Shown piece after piece: positions 1 through 8,086 of a stretch of DNA of 41,572 bases. The translations under genes were made by a program, and so were the position numbers. The stretch comes from DATBFX01 sp034667245. GTDB lineage: Bacteria; Chloroflexota; Chloroflexia; Thermomicrobiales; UBA6265. How positions within the stretch are numbered: position 1 is the stretch's first letter; every line of letters starts with the position of its first letter. Location of the stretch: assembly GCA_034667245.1 (NCBI GenBank), contig JAXDKI010000011.1, forward strand, positions 1 to 41,572, written 5' to 3'. The notes beneath the pieces are model-generated. The model saw nothing but the letters and a program-made list of their open reading frames with translations. It was not told the origin of the DNA and did no database searches.

Positions 1-1908
1 GGATACAAGAAGCCGATCGACCGCCGGACTGTCAGGCGAGTCGCCGGATTCTTCAAGCCATACCGCGGATGGGTGGCCCTAACGATCGTCGCGATCTTGC
101 TGACCGCCGGCATCGGTCTCGTTAACCCGATCCTGCTGAAGCTGATCATCGACGAGGCGATTCCCGATCGCGATCTCGACAAGCTCTACTTCTACGTCGG
201 CTTGATGATCGCGCTCCCTATCGTGAGCGGCCTGATCGGTGTCGGCCAGTCGTACCTCAACGCCGTCATCGGCCAGCGTGTGATGCGCGACCTCCGGAAT
301 GCGCTCTACGACCACCTGCAACGGATGGGCCTTCGCTTCTTCACCGCCACCCGAACGGGCGAGATCCAGTCGCGGCTGTCGAGCGACGTGGGCGGCGTTC
401 AACAGGTCGTGACGGAGACGGCAACGAGTATCGTCGCCAACCTCGCGACGGCGATCTCCACGGTCGTCGCGATGTGGCTGATCAGCTGGCAGCTCGCGCT
501 GATCTCGCTCGGACTCCTTCCCATCTTCCTCCTGATCACCTACAAAGTTGGGAAAGTCCGCCGCGAGCTAGCCGGATCGACCCAGAAGACGGTCGCCGAC
601 CTGACGGTGCTGACCGAGGAGACACTCTCGGTCAGCGGGGTGCTCCTAACAAAGGCGTTCGGCCGGCAGTCCTATCAGGCGGGGCGATTCCGCGATGAGA
701 ACGCGCGCCTGGCCGGTCTGCAGGTCAGGCAGCAGATGGTCGGCCGCTGGTTCTTCATGGTCATCGGCACCTTCTTCTCCATCACCCCCGCGGTCGTCTA
801 TTGGTACGCCGGCCGGCAGATCATCAACGGCAACGGCGGACTGAGTATTGGCGACATCGTCGCCTTCACGACCCTGCAGAGCCGCCTCTTCTTCCCGCTC
901 GGGCAACTCCTCAACGTCCAGGTCGAGATCCAGGGCGCCTTCGCCCTCTTCGACCGCATCTTCGAGTACCTCGACCTCCCAGTCGAGATCGCCGACCGCG
1001 CGGATGCCATTGCCTTGGATCCGGCAAACGTTGACGGCCACGTCCGATTTGAACACGTCTCCTTCCGATACGACCCAGCCTCGATTTCGGCCGCTGGTTC
1101 CCTCGATGCAGGGGCAGCCGCAATCCTCTCGAGCAACGGCGCGCAGTCAGAGCTTGAAGCTCGAAGCCCGAAACTCCAATCGTTCACCCTGACCGACATC
1201 GACTTCGAGGCAGCGCCGGGCCAGCTCATCGCGTTGGTCGGGCCGAGCGGGGCGGGAAAATCGACGATCTCGCTGCTTGTGCCCCGGTTATACGACGTGG
1301 ACGAGGGAGCAGTCCGGATCGACGGGATCGATGTCCGCGACATCAAGCTGGAGAGTCTTGGGCAGATCGTCGGGATGGTGACCCAAGAGACCTATCTCTT
1401 TCACGCCACAATCCGCGACAACATCGCCTACGGCAAGCTCGACGCGGGCCAGGCCGAGATCGAGGCCGCCGCCCGCGCCGCGGCGATCCACGACCGGATC
1501 GCGGAGCTCCCGGCCGGGTACGACACGGTCGTCGGCGAGCGCGGCTACAAACTCTCCGGCGGCGAGAAACAGCGAATCGCCCTCGCACGGGTGATCTTGA
1601 AGGATCCCCGCATCCTCATCCTCGACGAGGCCACGAGCGCGCTCGATACCCATTCCGAGCGGCTCATCCAGGCCGCCCTGGAAAAGCTGATGCACGGCAG
1701 AACGACCATCGCCATTGCCCACCGTCTGAGCACTATCCTCGCGGCCGATCTGATCCTGGTCGTCGATCGCGGCCGCATCGTCGAGCGCGGCACGCACGCC
1801 GAATTGCTGCTCTACGGCGGCCCGTACGCTCGTCTCTACCGAGAGCAATTCGCGGTGGACGTGTCGAGCGACGATGCCGTTCGCGAGACTGAAGCGGTAA
1901 CGACGTAA
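1..1908 (+). CDS. ABC exporter, fused permease and ATPase (5' end outside window)
   Basis: Half-transporter of the lipid/drug exporter type: an N-terminal six-helix membrane domain followed by a nucleotide-binding domain; it should act as a dimer in the inner membrane. The reading frame is open from base 1 and the residues before the first GTG (base 73) read like the usual start of the membrane domain, so the gene begins upstream. Walker A GPSGAGKST is at about bases 1240-1266, followed by signature LSGGEKQR, Walker B ILILDEAT and the H-loop AHR. About 36 codons (roughly 1078-1185) are inserted between the first strands of the ATPase domain, rich in Ala/Ser and unlike the family. The substrate cannot be told from sequence. 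Confidence 0.93.
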   Translation, partial: GYKKPIDRRTVRRVAGFFKPYRGWVALTIVAILLTAGIGLVNPILLKLIIDEAIPDRDLDKLYFYVGLMIALPIVSGLIGVGQSYLNAVIGQRVMRDLRNALYDHLQRMGLRFFTATRTGEIQSRLSSDVGGVQQVVTETATSIVANLATAISTVVAMWLISWQLALISLGLLPIFLLITYKVGKVRRELAGSTQKTVADLTVLTEETLSVSGVLLTKAFGRQSYQAGRFRDENARLAGLQVRQQMVGRWFFMVIGTFFSITPAVVYWYAGRQIINGNGGLSIGDIVAFTTLQSRLFFPLGQLLNVQVEIQGAFALFDRIFEYLDLPVEIADRADAIALDPANVDGHVRFEHVSFRYDPASISAAGSLDAGAAAILSSNGAQSELEARSPKLQSFTLTDIDFEAAPGQLIALVGPSGAGKSTISLLVPRLYDVDEGAVRIDGIDVRDIKLESLGQIVGMVTQETYLFHATIRDNIAYGKLDAGQAEIEAAARAAAIHDRIAELPAGYDTVVGERGYKLSGGEKQRIALARVILKDPRILILDEATSALDTHSERLIQAALEKLMHGRTTIAIAHRLSTILAADLILVVDRGRIVERGTHAELLLYGGPYARLYREQFAVDVSSDDAVRETEAVTT

Positions 1909-1960
1909 GAGATGGGACGGTCCGATCGTGTCCTGAGTGCCACCACGTTTCCACAGCGTT

Positions 1961-3199
1961 TCAGTTGCCAGCCGGGAGGCGATCCAGTTCCCGAAAGGCC
2001 GGCGCGAAAAGGAGGGCCAACGTTGCCACAACGTGGATGGTCGCGGCTGTGACGAGAACCGGTCGCACGCCGACCACCCCGATCGACCATCCGGCCGCCA
2101 GCAATCCGAGCGGAGCGATCATCGACAGGCAAGCACCGATCGATCCGAAAACACGGCCTCGGAACTCTTCCGGCACATGCTCCTGATAGATGGTCAAGAA
2201 GAGTGGACCGGAGGTGCCGATCGCGAAGCCGAACGTCATCAGAGTCAAAAAGACGACCAGGAACGGGGGAAGGAACGACAAGGGAATGAGCGCCAGGGCA
2301 GCCGCGCCAACGAGCAACGAAAGCAGTCGTCCTCTCGGCAGGCGTGGCCCGATCGCCGCAAAGACCAGGGAACCGGTGAAGGACCCCGCACCGACGGCGG
2401 CGATCAGGAATCCGAGATTGCTGGGACCGCCGTAGGCGTCTCGGGCGAGCACTGGGAGCACGACCGTGAAGAGTGGAACACTGACGAAATTCAGGGTGGC
2501 TGCGAGGACCAGGAGCGCAAACAGGAGTCGACTGCGGACCAGAACGCCGAGTCCCTCGAGCACATCGTGGACGAAACGCCCCGTTGATGCTGCGCGCGCA
2601 CCCAGGTCCGGTACCGCCAAGGCCATCAGCGAGGCCGACCAAAGGAACGTGAGCGCGTCGAGCCAGAGCGCCTCGCTCGCGCCCACCCAGGCGACGATGA
2701 CCCCCGCCAGGATCGGACCGACCAAGCCGCCCAGACCTGAAACCGATTGCAACGCCGCATTCGCACGTTCGACCGAAACTCCGCTCACCTTCGCTAGATT
2801 CGGTACCATCGCCAGACGTGCCGTGTTGCCGGGCGCATCGAGTGCGGCGCCACAGAAGACAAAGACCAGGAGGAGCCAGAATGGCAGCCCCACCGTTGTG
2901 TGGAAGAGTGGGATCGCCGCGACAGTCACCGCGCTTAAGAGGTCGGAAACGATGCTGATCCACTTGTAGCTCAGTCGATCCACGAGCGCCCCGCCGAACA
3001 CCGAGGCGAGCACATTCGGCACAACTTGGAAGAAGGCGACCAACCCCATCTTTGCCGGGCTGCCGGTGGTCACCAGCACGAACCAAGGGATCGCGATCGT
3101 GGTGATTGCGTTGCCCGAAAGAGATACCAGGCTGCCGGCTAAGAAGGCCAGAAAGGGCAAGCGTTGTGCCCTGCCCGCAGCCTGGGGCGTTCGAATCAC
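1961..3199 (-). CDS. MFS transporter (EntS-like/MFS_3 type)
   Basis: A 412-residue membrane protein with about 12 hydrophobic segments, resembling major facilitator exporters of the enterobactin/macrolide efflux type. I chose the GTG at 3199 because it overlaps the TGA of the upstream serine hydrolase in a GTGA junction and has AGGAA about 8 bases before it. The frame stays open further upstream, but that part reads as out-of-frame hydrolase sequence. It starts with a charged stretch and then a first helix (LAFLAGSLVSLSGNAITT). The overlap implies translational coupling with the hydrolase. Its 3' end faces that of the ABC exporter across 52 bases. Substrate unknown. Confidence 0.88.
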   Translation of the reverse strand: MIRTPQAAGRAQRLPFLAFLAGSLVSLSGNAITTIAIPWFVLVTTGSPAKMGLVAFFQVVPNVLASVFGGALVDRLSYKWISIVSDLLSAVTVAAIPLFHTTVGLPFWLLLVFVFCGAALDAPGNTARLAMVPNLAKVSGVSVERANAALQSVSGLGGLVGPILAGVIVAWVGASEALWLDALTFLWSASLMALAVPDLGARAASTGRFVHDVLEGLGVLVRSRLLFALLVLAATLNFVSVPLFTVVLPVLARDAYGGPSNLGFLIAAVGAGSFTGSLVFAAIGPRLPRGRLLSLLVGAAALALIPLSFLPPFLVVFLTLMTFGFAIGTSGPLFLTIYQEHVPEEFRGRVFGSIGACLSMIAPLGLLAAGWSIGVVGVRPVLVTAATIHVVATLALLFAPAFRELDRLPAGN

Positions 3200-4590
3200 C
3201 GCCGAGTTCCTGCCGATTGGCTGTCCTCGGTCATCGCACCAATCCTGGGTGCAACGAGATCGAAGATGCGCATGAATCGGACGTGGCCCTGGCCGTCGCC
3301 GAGAAACTCGGCGAAACATCGATCGAAGACACCGCCGATGGCCAAAAAGCGTCCATCCTCGACCGCTGCGAGGTCGAATGCCTCGGCAACGGTTTCCGCG
3401 CCGGTCAACGGGTCGATGCTCACCTGTTCAGCCTGAAGTCGATCTCCCGCGACGTAGACACGGAACTCCTCGGTGGCGAGCCGATACCGACCGGAAAGAG
3501 GGGAGAGACTTTGCGATGACGCCGGGATCACGACCGGGTGCTTGGTTTCGATGCCGACGAATCGCGAGAGCGCCGCTTCGACGATCGCGTCCATCGCGGC
3601 GTCGCCGCGGTCACCATTGGTCAAAACGACCATGGCAAACCTGGAAACCGGCACCATGACGACGCGGGCAGCAAAGCCAAGCGTGATACCGATGTGGCTG
3701 ACGATCTCTGCGCCCCCCGACTCCAGGAGCGCCCATCCCAGTCCCTGCCAGCGTCCCGGACGAACGACCAGTTGACGGGCTCTCATTGCCCGCGTCAGAT
3801 CGGACGACAGCAACCGACGCCCGGCGTACTCGCCGTCATCGAGGTGGCAGCGCAGGAATCTGAGCATCTCCGCCGCTGTCGTGATCACTCCCGCGGATGG
3901 GTGGGACCGGCGCGGAACATGCCAGGGCCGGGCGACTTCGAGCCGCCCTTGATCGTCCTGCAAGTGTCCGACTGCGACGGAGTGACGGATCGCCTCGTGC
4001 GCGAAATAGGTCGTTCGTTCCAGACCGAGTCGCTCGATCACACGCTCCCGCATCACCTCTTCAATGGGGCGCGCTTCGACACGCTCGACGATTCGTCCAA
4101 GGAGGTCGAAGCCACCGTTGCAGTAGCTCCAGCACTCGCCTGGCGGGAAGAGTTGAGGCAGCTCTGCGAACCCGGCTACCGCGCGGGCAAGTGCGTCGTC
4201 TCCCTGGCCGTGGTCATCAAGGCGGACGCCGTCAAAGCCGGCGGTATGGGTCAGGAGATGGCGAAGCGTGATCGTTCGCGCTGCGGCGGCATCCGCCAGG
4301 CGAAAATCGTCCAGATACGCGACGATCGGTGTGTCGAGATCCAGTCGGCCCTCGTCAACGAAGGTCAGCACGAGCGTCGTCGTAAAGATCTTGCTGATCG
4401 AGCCGATTTGAAAGAGCGTGTCCGGACCGACAGGGTGCCGTGTCTCGACGTTCGCGAGTCCGAACGCCGCGAGATCGTCCACGCCCTGGAAGTGGATGCC
4501 GACCGACGCGCCAGGAACACCCCAGCGCGATAATTCGGCGAGGATGACCTGTTCGATCTCTCTCACCCAAGCGGAACGATCCGCCACCAT
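3196..4590 (-). CDS. Serine hydrolase, beta-lactamase class C / PBP-like family
   Basis: A 464-residue protein of the beta-lactamase/D-aminopeptidase/esterase superfamily. The SxxK catalytic motif is SISK at residues 64-67 in the context FQIGSISK. The YxN motif appears as YCN in the segment before GGFDLLGRIVE. The C-terminal ~100 residues form a separate beta-rich region of the kind often attached to these hydrolases. No signal peptide is evident, so a cytoplasmic esterase or peptidase is as likely as a cell-wall enzyme. It is the first gene of a two-gene unit with the MFS transporter (4-base overlap). The natural substrate is not evident. Confidence 0.88.
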   Translation of the reverse strand: MVADRSAWVREIEQVILAELSRWGVPGASVGIHFQGVDDLAAFGLANVETRHPVGPDTLFQIGSISKIFTTTLVLTFVDEGRLDLDTPIVAYLDDFRLADAAAARTITLRHLLTHTAGFDGVRLDDHGQGDDALARAVAGFAELPQLFPPGECWSYCNGGFDLLGRIVERVEARPIEEVMRERVIERLGLERTTYFAHEAIRHSVAVGHLQDDQGRLEVARPWHVPRRSHPSAGVITTAAEMLRFLRCHLDDGEYAGRRLLSSDLTRAMRARQLVVRPGRWQGLGWALLESGGAEIVSHIGITLGFAARVVMVPVSRFAMVVLTNGDRGDAAMDAIVEAALSRFVGIETKHPVVIPASSQSLSPLSGRYRLATEEFRVYVAGDRLQAEQVSIDPLTGAETVAEAFDLAAVEDGRFLAIGGVFDRCFAEFLGDGQGHVRFMRIFDLVAPRIGAMTEDSQSAGTRR

Positions 4591-4636
4591 GTCGGCCCTC
4601 TCACGTGAACCGGCACTGACGGCCGAACCGCTGTCG

Positions 4637-5776
4637 TCAGCCGGATGAGCCTGCAGCGTCCAGTCGCCGCATCGCTTCGTCGATGTCCAACTCGCCGCGC
4701 TCGACCGCCTTTAGGATGGCCAACCGTGGGTCGACAATCGTATCGACAGTTGCTGCGGGCGGAGCCGGAGGAGGCGGTGCCGTCGGCGGCTCGGGCGGTG
4801 CCGGTGGTTGAGCGACAACCGAATCCGCCGATCGCTTCAATTCTTCCGAAAGTGTGCCACGAGCCTGCAGGTCGCCGCTAACCGTCTTCACCCCCACCGA
4901 TGGCCCGCCGTCGGTGCCAGGGCCGATACGCCAGGTCCGCTTCGCGACTGATCGGAACGGCGGTGCAACGTCGGCGTCGCCGCTCACGCTACGAACGCTG
5001 AGGGTACCACCGGTCGCGGCAGGCAGCGTCAGATCGAGCCGAACGTCGCCGTTGACGCTTTCGATCCGCGACGAATCGCCGGTCAGCGCCGTCTCGACGT
5101 TCGCGTCACCGTTGACGGTCGTCAGCGTGAAGCGCGCGAGCTCGCCCCCGCGGATGGAGAGGTCGCCGCTGACCGTCCGGGCGGTGACCCGGCCTGTCGG
5201 TCGCTCGAGCGTCAGGTCGCCGTTGGCCGCGTGGATCGAGACCTCACCACGCGTGGTACTCGTCACGACCTCGCCGTTCGCGGTCGCGACGTCGATCGTC
5301 CCGTTCACGTCTTCGATCCGGACGTCGCCGTTCGCGGTGCGCACGCGGACGCGGGCCGGGTCGGCCGTCATCGCGGCCCGCGGAAGATCGATCTCCAGGT
5401 CGAAGCTCACGCGCCCTCCCGACAGCACGGCGAACGGGCTGTCGCCTTTCAGTCCGCCTTCAAGAAACTTCAGCACCGAGCGGCCGAAATCTCCCCCCGG
5501 CCAGACCGGTGGCAGAGATACGCGAACCTCGATTCGATTGCCTTCCACCTGCCTGACGTTGACGTCCGCCTCGTCGAACCACGGCGAGCCCGGGCGTCCG
5601 TGCTTGTGCCACCGCGCGACGAAGTCGTCCCGGTCGACGCCGCGGATGACGACGTCGCCGTTGGGATTTTCGACGTAGACGTCAAGCGGGTGTCCCGGCA
5701 CGAGGGAGATGGTGGCGATCCCCGATTCCCCATCGAACGTCTCGTCCTCGGTGAAGTGCTCGCTGGTCTTACTCAT
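4637..5776 (-). CDS. DUF4097 family beta-strand repeat protein
   Basis: About 379 residues. The middle consists of many short repeats ending in NGDV, SGDL or similar turns, the pattern of the DUF4097 (putative adhesin) right-handed beta-helix family. After a Pro/Ala-rich linker the C-terminus carries a short helical motif (ILKAVERGELDIDEAMRRL) that also occurs, in diverged form, at the end of the DUF2089 protein in the same operon. I chose ATG 5776 over an in-frame TTG at 5791 because GGAG lies nine bases before it. There is no signal peptide. Such proteins commonly sit next to DUF2089-type or PspC-like genes; their biochemical role is not established. Confidence 0.87.
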   Translation of the reverse strand: MSKTSEHFTEDETFDGESGIATISLVPGHPLDVYVENPNGDVVIRGVDRDDFVARWHKHGRPGSPWFDEADVNVRQVEGNRIEVRVSLPPVWPGGDFGRSVLKFLEGGLKGDSPFAVLSGGRVSFDLEIDLPRAAMTADPARVRVRTANGDVRIEDVNGTIDVATANGEVVTSTTRGEVSIHAANGDLTLERPTGRVTARTVSGDLSIRGGELARFTLTTVNGDANVETALTGDSSRIESVNGDVRLDLTLPAATGGTLSVRSVSGDADVAPPFRSVAKRTWRIGPGTDGGPSVGVKTVSGDLQARGTLSEELKRSADSVVAQPPAPPEPPTAPPPPAPPAATVDTIVDPRLAILKAVERGELDIDEAMRRLDAAGSSG

Positions 5777-5810
5777 CTGCCTGCGCTCCAATCGCGATGC
5801 TCGACCTGTT

Positions 5811-6056
5811 TCAACGAGAGATGCGGAGGACGCCAGACGCGGCCGCGAGATCGCCCGTGCTCCGGCGATGGGTACTCTCTAGGCGTTGGCCGAGACGAAC
5901 CAGCGCCTGGCCCGCTCGCCGGCGAAGACGGTCGACAACGACGGGGCGATCCGCATCAGCACAGGCGGCGAGGCGTCCCGCCTCCGTCTGATGAAGCAGG
6001 CCTTCCTGGAGCGAGATGGCGACGTCATAGGCAATCACGGGATGCTGACCGCTCAT
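5811..6056 (-). CDS. Small hypothetical protein (81 aa) between DUF2089 and DUF4097 genes
   Basis: ATG at 6056 is preceded by AGGAG with eight bases of spacing, an excellent ribosome-binding site. The frame then runs 81 codons to a stop 34 bases before the DUF4097 start. The product (begins MSGQHPVIAYDVAISLQEG) is Arg-rich in its second half and has no motif I recognise. The longer open frame to 6284 is only a shadow of the DUF2089 gene. Its position in the middle of a tight same-strand operon is the main evidence that it is a real gene. Confidence 0.6.
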   Translation of the reverse strand: MSGQHPVIAYDVAISLQEGLLHQTEAGRLAACADADRPVVVDRLRRRAGQALVRLGQRLESTHRRSTGDLAAASGVLRISR

Positions 6057-6120
6057 AACCGAAGCTCCTCTGCGAGTCCGGACGGACGGAGAGATGGAGT
6101 TGGTCGGACGGTGGAGAGGG

Positions 6121-6534
6121 CTAGCCCGAGTCGTCGATCGCCGCCAGGCGGCGAGACGCTTCGTCCGCGGTGACACGGCCCTCACGCAATTCCTCGAGAA
6201 CCCGGCGGCGTTCACTCCGTGACTGCGCCTCCACCCTGCCAGGACGCGGACCGGCCTCGTCGCCGGTTGGGAAGCCGAGGGCACGAAGGAGGTCGTCGAG
6301 GCGGGAGACGACGGTTCGATAGGACAAGCCGACCTCGGCCTCGACGTCTTTGATGATGCCGCGATGCTTGAGGAAGACGTCGAGGAAGGCCAACTGCTCG
6401 GGCGTGAGACCCGCGTAACGGCCGAGCCGGAAGCGGCCCTCGATCGCGGTCTGGCAGGCCGGACACTGGAGCCGGGTCACCGTCAGCTCGCCGGCGCAGA
6501 CGGGACAGGTGCCGATTACAGGGGGAAATGCCAC
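6121..6534 (-). CDS. DUF2089 family protein (zinc ribbon plus HTH-like)
   Basis: A 137-residue protein. A four-cysteine zinc ribbon lies at the N-terminus (CPVC ... CPAC, residues about 10-30). The central helical region SYRTVVSRLDDLLRALG resembles a helix-turn-helix, and the C-terminal tail has the pattern LREGRVTADEASRRLAA. This architecture is DUF2089, usually regarded as a possible DNA-binding regulator. The GTG start at 6534 is supported by GAGGAG seven bases upstream. It is the first gene of a three-gene operon and probably regulates it, an idea supported by the palindrome upstream of its promoter. Confidence 0.87.
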   Translation of the reverse strand: MAFPPVIGTCPVCAGELTVTRLQCPACQTAIEGRFRLGRYAGLTPEQLAFLDVFLKHRGIIKDVEAEVGLSYRTVVSRLDDLLRALGFPTGDEAGPRPGRVEAQSRSERRRVLEELREGRVTADEASRRLAAIDDSG

Positions 6535-6599
6535 GTCAATGCTCCTCGTCGTGCGGCGGCTCCATCACATCGCATCGACCGCGCGCTTGTCTTGTCGAG

Positions 6600-6628
6600 A
6601 AGTTAGCACCGAATGCAATAAATGTCAA
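6600..6628 (-). promoter_or_regulatory. Sigma-70-type promoter of the DUF2089 operon
   Basis: On the minus strand TTGACA (6628-6623) is followed after exactly 17 bases by TAACTT (6605-6600). This lies about 65 bases before the GTG of the DUF2089 gene, in a patch clearly more AT-rich than its surroundings. Confidence 0.65.
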
Positions 6629-6635
6629 TACAGAC

Positions 6636-6648
6636 GCAATATAATTGC
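6636..6648. promoter_or_regulatory. Palindrome upstream of the DUF2089 promoter
   Basis: GCAATATAATTGC is a perfect inverted repeat (5-base arms, 3-base centre) just upstream of the -35 element. A further TGCAAT occurs about 20 bases away inside the promoter. It may be an operator, possibly for the DUF2089 protein itself. This rests on position and symmetry only. Confidence 0.35.
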
Positions 6649-6787
6649 ACCCAGCTAGCGAGCGGGCTCGAGAGATCGTGAGACAGTGCCGATCGTCACA
6701 GTGCCGCGTCACCGCTCCGGTATACTGACCGGGCAAGGAATCGCGGATTGGCGCGTCGGCATTGCCGGGGACAGGGGAGTCAAACAG

Positions 6788-7153
6788 ATGCCCGAATTCT
6801 TCGTCGGCGACTCGGTTCGGGTCGAGATGCCGCGCGGCTACAACAAGCGCGGAGTGCTGGGCGTCAGCGTCCTCTTTACCACCTCGCCCGAGGCGAAGTT
6901 CGAGGGTGCGGTCGGGCGGATCACCGAGATCAACCCGCAGGGACCCTACACCGTCCACCAGTACCTCGTCGATTTTCGTGGGCACGACAATTCGCGCATC
7001 GGCATCCCATGGCAGGCGCACTGGTTCCGCGAAGAGTGGCTCTCCCTCGTCGAGCGTGCAGCGGCCGAACCGGCAGCCACCGCCAGCAATCGAGAGGCGT
7101 CGGTGGGCGCGCCCGCATCCGCTGCCACGCAGCCTGGTACGCGGTCCGGGTAA
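6788..7153 (+). CDS. Hypothetical protein, SH3-like barrel candidate (121 aa)
   Basis: ATG 6788 has GGGGAG eight bases upstream. The first ~85 residues look like a compact beta domain with conserved-looking aromatic and glycine positions (VGDSVRVEMPRGYNKRG near the start, YLVDFRGHDN and IPWQAHWFREEWL later), resembling the SH3-like barrels found in nitrile hydratase beta and related folds. The remaining ~30 residues are a disordered Ala/Thr/Ser tail. A TATACT -10-like element lies at 6721-6726 without a good -35. Function unknown. Confidence 0.65.
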   Translation: MPEFFVGDSVRVEMPRGYNKRGVLGVSVLFTTSPEAKFEGAVGRITEINPQGPYTVHQYLVDFRGHDNSRIGIPWQAHWFREEWLSLVERAAAEPAATASNREASVGAPASAATQPGTRSG

Positions 7154-7577
7154 CGGCCCGGTAGGTGCCTTCAGGGGTGGCGGGAGGCCGGAAAGGCCTT
7201 TCGCTCCACGGCCGATGCACAAGCGGGAGGCCCGTACTCCTCCTGGTCATCCTGAGCGTCAGCGAAGGGCCTCTCATCGTTTTAACCCCTACCCCATGCC
7301 TCAAACCGATCCAGAGAGACCGCGCTTTGAGGTTCAGTTTGTCGCCCCGAGACTAGGCGAAAACTCCTCGCGCTCTTGAACTCATCATTCATTCCCAGCA
7401 TATGCACTGACACCACTGGAAACCCGAGATCGACCAGCCTATATCCTGTGTCGTGGCAAAAAATAACCGCTTCGATGCGTCCAAGTTGAATGACCAGAGC
7501 CCTCATTTCGCGGGCCGTCCTTTTGGTCTGTCATCCACATCCCACGCGCGTCACGCTGGTCGATAAGGAGGGCTCTC
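7154..7577. other. Intergenic region with repeat and possible gene remnant
   Basis: No intact gene is seen in this 424-base stretch. It holds one copy of the dispersed GTCATCCTGAGCG repeat at 7245-7275. From about 7375 to 7506 the sequence is less GC-rich than its neighbours, and the minus strand encodes a plausible globular fragment (GRIEAVIFCHDTGYRLVDLG) with no clear start, family or downstream continuation. It is probably a relic of an unidentified gene. Confidence 0.3.
7245..7275 (+). repeat. Dispersed repeat, GTCATCCTGAGCG type
   Basis: The core GTCATCCTGAGCGTCAGCGA followed by AGGGCCTCTC closely matches copies at 12390-12468 (a head-to-head pair) and 21635-21662. All copies are intergenic, consistent with a small REP/MITE-like element. 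Confidence 0.7.
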
Positions 7578-7874
7578 GTGAAACAGGCAATCGATGCTGT
7601 CAACGGGGCAGCGCCGATGCCACTCGTGGTGAGCGTCGATCTCGACGCACGTCTTGAGGAGATCGACGACGCATTGACCGAGGCGCTCTGGGCGGCGGCC
7701 ACCGATCCAGCGACGCCGGCCGAGCTGCTCGAGAGTCGGGTCTACGATCTCGTCGATGACTTCCTCTCCCTCGCCGAAGAGACACGTACGGCGGTTCACC
7801 TGGGAACCACCGACGATCTCGTCCTCGATGAGAGGAAAGAGTGGCCGGGCGCTCCAGACACTCGCCGATCCTAG
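7578..7874 (+). CDS. Small hypothetical protein (98 aa)
   Basis: GTG 7578 follows AAGGAGGG, one of the strongest ribosome-binding sites in the window. The product begins MKQAIDAVNGAAPMPLVVSV and is acidic and mostly helical in its middle (many Glu, Asp, Ala and Leu). No known domain is recognised. It stands alone, between an intergenic region with a repeat and the end of the convergent LacI gene. The next 212 bases (7875-8086) contain no supportable gene; a short frame ending near 8048 reads HNLAEIERDVDAVAVLMREQ but has no start. Confidence 0.55.
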   Translation: MKQAIDAVNGAAPMPLVVSVDLDARLEEIDDALTEALWAAATDPATPAELLESRVYDLVDDFLSLAEETRTAVHLGTTDDLVLDERKEWPGAPDTRRS

Positions 7875-8086
7875 AACTTGCGCGCTCGCCTCGGTGACCG
7901 CCTCACCACGCTCATTCTTTGAGTGCATTCGGTGAACCGGCGACTGGATCGCGACGACGGCGATCAAGCGCCCTCCTCCGGCACAACCTTGCCGAGATCG
8001 AACGGGACGTGGACGCGGTCGCGGTGCTGATGCGCGAGCAGCCATAGCACGCGCGCCGCCCACGTGGCGCCGCACGCGCGTGTCGA

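Noticed and set aside
1836..3086. 416-codon minus-strand frame overlapping the MFS gene
   Set aside because: Out-of-frame shadow with Arg/Gly/Cys-rich composition and no membrane pattern.
4850..5350. Repeated short motifs that could suggest a CRISPR or satellite array
   Set aside because: They encode the NGDV/SGDL turns of the DUF4097 beta-helix; unit lengths vary and the DNA repeats are imperfect.
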